From Streptomyces roseifaciens (lineage in GTDB: Bacteria; Actinomycetota; Actinomycetes; Streptomycetales; Streptomycetaceae), in the NCBI RefSeq assembly GCF_001445655.1, contig NZ_LNBE01000002.1, positions 930,001 through 994,000 on the forward strand: DNA of 64,000 nucleotides, in the 5' to 3' direction. The notes beneath the pieces are model-generated. The model did not search any database, was not told the origin of the DNA, and worked only from the letters and a program-made list of their open reading frames with translations. The translations under genes and the position numbers were made by a program. Shown in pieces: positions 62,177-64,000 of the stretch; position 1 is the stretch's first letter; every line of letters begins with the position of its first letter.

Positions 62177-63667
62177 ATGAGCCCAGTCGTCACCGCGGTC
62201 GTAGGAGTGGTGGTACTCCTCGTCCTGCTGGCCCTGGTCGTCGTCACCCGCTACAAGGTCGCCGGCCCCAGTGAGGCGTTCATCATCACGGGCCGGCGCG
62301 GGAAGAAGTCCACGGACCCGCAGACGGGGCAGGTGTTCACCGACAACAGCGGTCAGAAGGTCGTGGTCGGCGGAGGGGTGTTCGTGGTGCCGTTCGTCCA
62401 GCAGCGGTACGTGCTCGACCTGTCCAGCCGGCACATACCCGTCGCCGTCCGCGGCGCGGTGACCCTGCGCGGCATCAAGGCGCACTTGGAGGGCGTCGCG
62501 ATCGTCAAGGTCGGAGGCACCGAGGACGCGATCCGCGCCGCCGCGCAGCGCTTCCTCCAGCAGCAGGGCGGCATCGTCGGCTTCACCCAGGAAGTGCTCT
62601 CGGGAGCGCTGCGGTCCATCGTCGGCCGCATGTCGGTGGAGGACATCATCCGTGACCGCGCCGCGTTCGCCGGACAGGTCGCGGAGGAGGCCGAGGCCAG
62701 CCTGTCCGGTCAGGGACTTGTCCTCGACGCCTTCCAGATCCAGGACATCACCACCGAGGGCACCTACCTGGAGGACCTCGGCCGGCCCGAGGCCGCCCGG
62801 GCCGTGCAGGAGGCCGACATCGCCGAGGCCAACGCCCGCCAGGCGGCCGAACAGGCCCGGCTGAAGGCCGAGGAGGAGATCGCGGTCGCGCAGCGGACCC
62901 TGTACCTGCGGCAGGCGGAGATCAAGGCCGAGACCGACGCGGCGGCCGCGCAGGCCAATGCCGCCGGCCCGCTGGCCGAGGCGGACCGGCAGCAGCGGAT
63001 CCTGGTCGAGCAGGAGAAGGTCGCCGAGCGCCAGGCCGCTCTGACCGACCGCCAGTTGGACACCCAGGTGCGTAAGCCCGCCGACGCCAAGCGGTACGAG
63101 GCGGAGCAGGAGGCGGAGGCCAAGCGGGTCGCCCGGGTCAAGCAGGCGGAGGCCGAGCGCCTGGCGGCGATCGCGGCGGCCGAGGCCGTGGCGGTCGAGG
63201 GTGCCAAGCAGGGTGAGGCCGAGCGGGCCCGGCGCGTGGCCATCGCGGACGCCGTCCGCCAGGAGGGCGAGGCGGAGGCCGCGGCCATCGCCGCCCGCGG
63301 CGCTGCCGAGGCCGAGGCGATGAACAAGAAGGCCGACGCCTTCGAGCGTTACGGCGACGCCGCCGTCCTGCAGATGCTCGTAGAGGTGCTGCCGCAGGTG
63401 GTCGGCAAGGCGGCCGAACCGCTCGCTGCCATCGACAAGCTGACCGTCATCTCCACCGACGGCGCCGGCAAGCTGCCCCGTACCGTCGCCGACAACGTCG
63501 CCCAGGGCATGGAACTCCTCGGCTCCACCACGGGCGTGGACCTGACCCGTCTCCTCCGGGGCCTGACCGCGGACAAGGCCGGGGGCAGGGCCGCGGACGA
63601 GGCCGGGGACGAGGTGGAGGCGGTTGGCCCGGCCTCGCCCAACGGCAAGATCCCGATCACGGAGTAA
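62177..63667 (+). CDS. Flotillin-like SPFH-domain protein, 496 aa
   Basis: An N-terminal membrane anchor (VVTAVVGVVVLLVLLALVVV, residues 4-23) is followed by the SPFH/band-7 domain, about 30-210 (AFIITGRRGKKS, VVVGGGVFVVPFVQQRYVLD, RSIVGRMSVEDIIRDRAAFA). A long Ala/Glu-rich coiled coil (about 215-390) and a C-terminal oligomerisation part (YGDAAVLQMLVEVLPQVVGK) complete it. The enzyme-less scaffold organises lipid microdomains and recruits NfeD. The ribosome site GGAGAGGAG precedes ATG 62177. A tandem hairpin region at 62060-62176 may weakly separate it from the NfeD gene. Confidence 0.95.
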   Translation: MSPVVTAVVGVVVLLVLLALVVVTRYKVAGPSEAFIITGRRGKKSTDPQTGQVFTDNSGQKVVVGGGVFVVPFVQQRYVLDLSSRHIPVAVRGAVTLRGIKAHLEGVAIVKVGGTEDAIRAAAQRFLQQQGGIVGFTQEVLSGALRSIVGRMSVEDIIRDRAAFAGQVAEEAEASLSGQGLVLDAFQIQDITTEGTYLEDLGRPEAARAVQEADIAEANARQAAEQARLKAEEEIAVAQRTLYLRQAEIKAETDAAAAQANAAGPLAEADRQQRILVEQEKVAERQAALTDRQLDTQVRKPADAKRYEAEQEAEAKRVARVKQAEAERLAAIAAAEAVAVEGAKQGEAERARRVAIADAVRQEGEAEAAAIAARGAAEAEAMNKKADAFERYGDAAVLQMLVEVLPQVVGKAAEPLAAIDKLTVISTDGAGKLPRTVADNVAQGMELLGSTTGVDLTRLLRGLTADKAGGRAADEAGDEVEAVGPASPNGKIPITE

Positions 63668-63755
63668 CAGCCGGACAGGGTGGCAGGATCACCCACGCGC
63701 CCGCGCCGCTGCGGTTCACCCATGAGCTGCAGCGGCGCACGCGTGCCGCGCTGGT

Positions 63756-64000
63756 TCAGGACTGCGCCGGCCAGTCCAGGAGCCGGGCCCCGATGACGGC
63801 GGTCTGCAGTGTGTAGCGCTGTGCGGGGTCGGCCGCATCGCAGCCGGTCAGGGTGTGGATGCGCCGGAGCCGGTAGGTCAGCGCCCGGACGCTGAGCGAG
63901 AGCGTCCGGGCGGCCTCCGCCGATACGCATCCGGCGTCGAAGTAGGCGGTCAGCGTCTCCAGCAGGGGCAGGGCCCCGCCGCGCGCCTGGCGCAGTGGTC
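63756..64000 (-). CDS. PucR/CdaR-type regulator, C-terminal part (cut by window end)
   Basis: The last 81 residues are visible: LPLLETLTAYFDAGCVSAEA, RTLSLSVRALTYRLRRIHTL and AVIGARLLDWPAQS, then a stop at 63756. This is the C-terminal HTH of PucR-family regulators (the AARTLSLSVRALTYRLRRI helix-turn-helix), normally preceded by a GGDEF-like or sensor domain that lies outside the window. It converges with the flotillin gene, leaving 88 bp between stops. The target is unknown. Confidence 0.88.
   Translation of the reverse strand, partial: PLRQARGGALPLLETLTAYFDAGCVSAEAARTLSLSVRALTYRLRRIHTLTGCDAADPAQRYTLQTAVIGARLLDWPAQS

Overview
The window is high-GC actinobacterial DNA and almost certainly Streptomyces. 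The evidence is GGAGG-type ribosome sites, many GTG and TTG starts, small secreted proteins, a microbial transglutaminase whose mature length and catalytic motifs match the Streptomyces enzyme, a DUF317 remnant, and natural-product genes. Pieces of IS256, IS5, Tn3 and Mu-type transposases are scattered through it. About twenty genes are truncated, frameshifted or internally deleted. This looks like a chromosome-arm 'graveyard', although some single-base frameshifts in G/C runs could be sequencing errors.

Layout. 0-12 kb: a patatin remnant, a coupled MarR pair with a repeat operator, an IS256 scrap, an MmyB-like regulator, a broken homogentisate-dioxygenase-like gene, a glycine-rich secreted protein, a divergent HxlR/NmrA pair, an ArsR regulator, a glutaminase with ankyrin repeats, a quinone-reductase remnant, and a cupin/SDR pair. 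12-15.1 kb: a lasso-peptide locus on the minus strand (precursor lasA, cyclase lasC, frameshifted RRE gene lasB1). It ends abruptly at a transposase fragment and lacks a B2 protease and a transporter. 15-21 kb: small exported proteins and a frameshifted MFS exporter.

21-35 kb: a polyketide locus. One gene encodes a complete highly reducing module with thioesterase (KS-AT-DH-ER-KR-ACP-TE, 2339 aa). It is followed by an AMP-dependent acyl ligase and faced by a cytochrome P450. A zinc alcohol dehydrogenase is transcribed divergently behind a three-copy repeat, then come a 67-aa small protein and an ATP-grasp ligase. The module fits an iterative enzyme making a methyl-branched acyl chain that is released by its own TE, primed or activated by the ligase and then tailored.

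35-50 kb: a membrane-anchored HExxH protein, an IS5 remnant, a broken lipoprotein, a broken HAD phosphatase, a GNAT enzyme, a macro-domain remnant, a ricin-B/CAP secreted fusion, a decayed SARP regulator with a 9-bp minisatellite, an extra GAPDH with a GlxA-type regulator, and an ECF41 sigma factor with its oxidoreductase partner. The last two share matching candidate promoters. 50-53 kb: a PadR-controlled DrrAB-like exporter with four copies of one operator, then a truncated UvrA-like (DrrC-like) gene. 53-57 kb: secreted proteins including transglutaminase. 57-61 kb: nothing but broken genes (DUF317, MFS, AraC, PobA-like, hypothetical). 61-64 kb: an intact NfeD/flotillin pair and the end of a PucR-family regulator.
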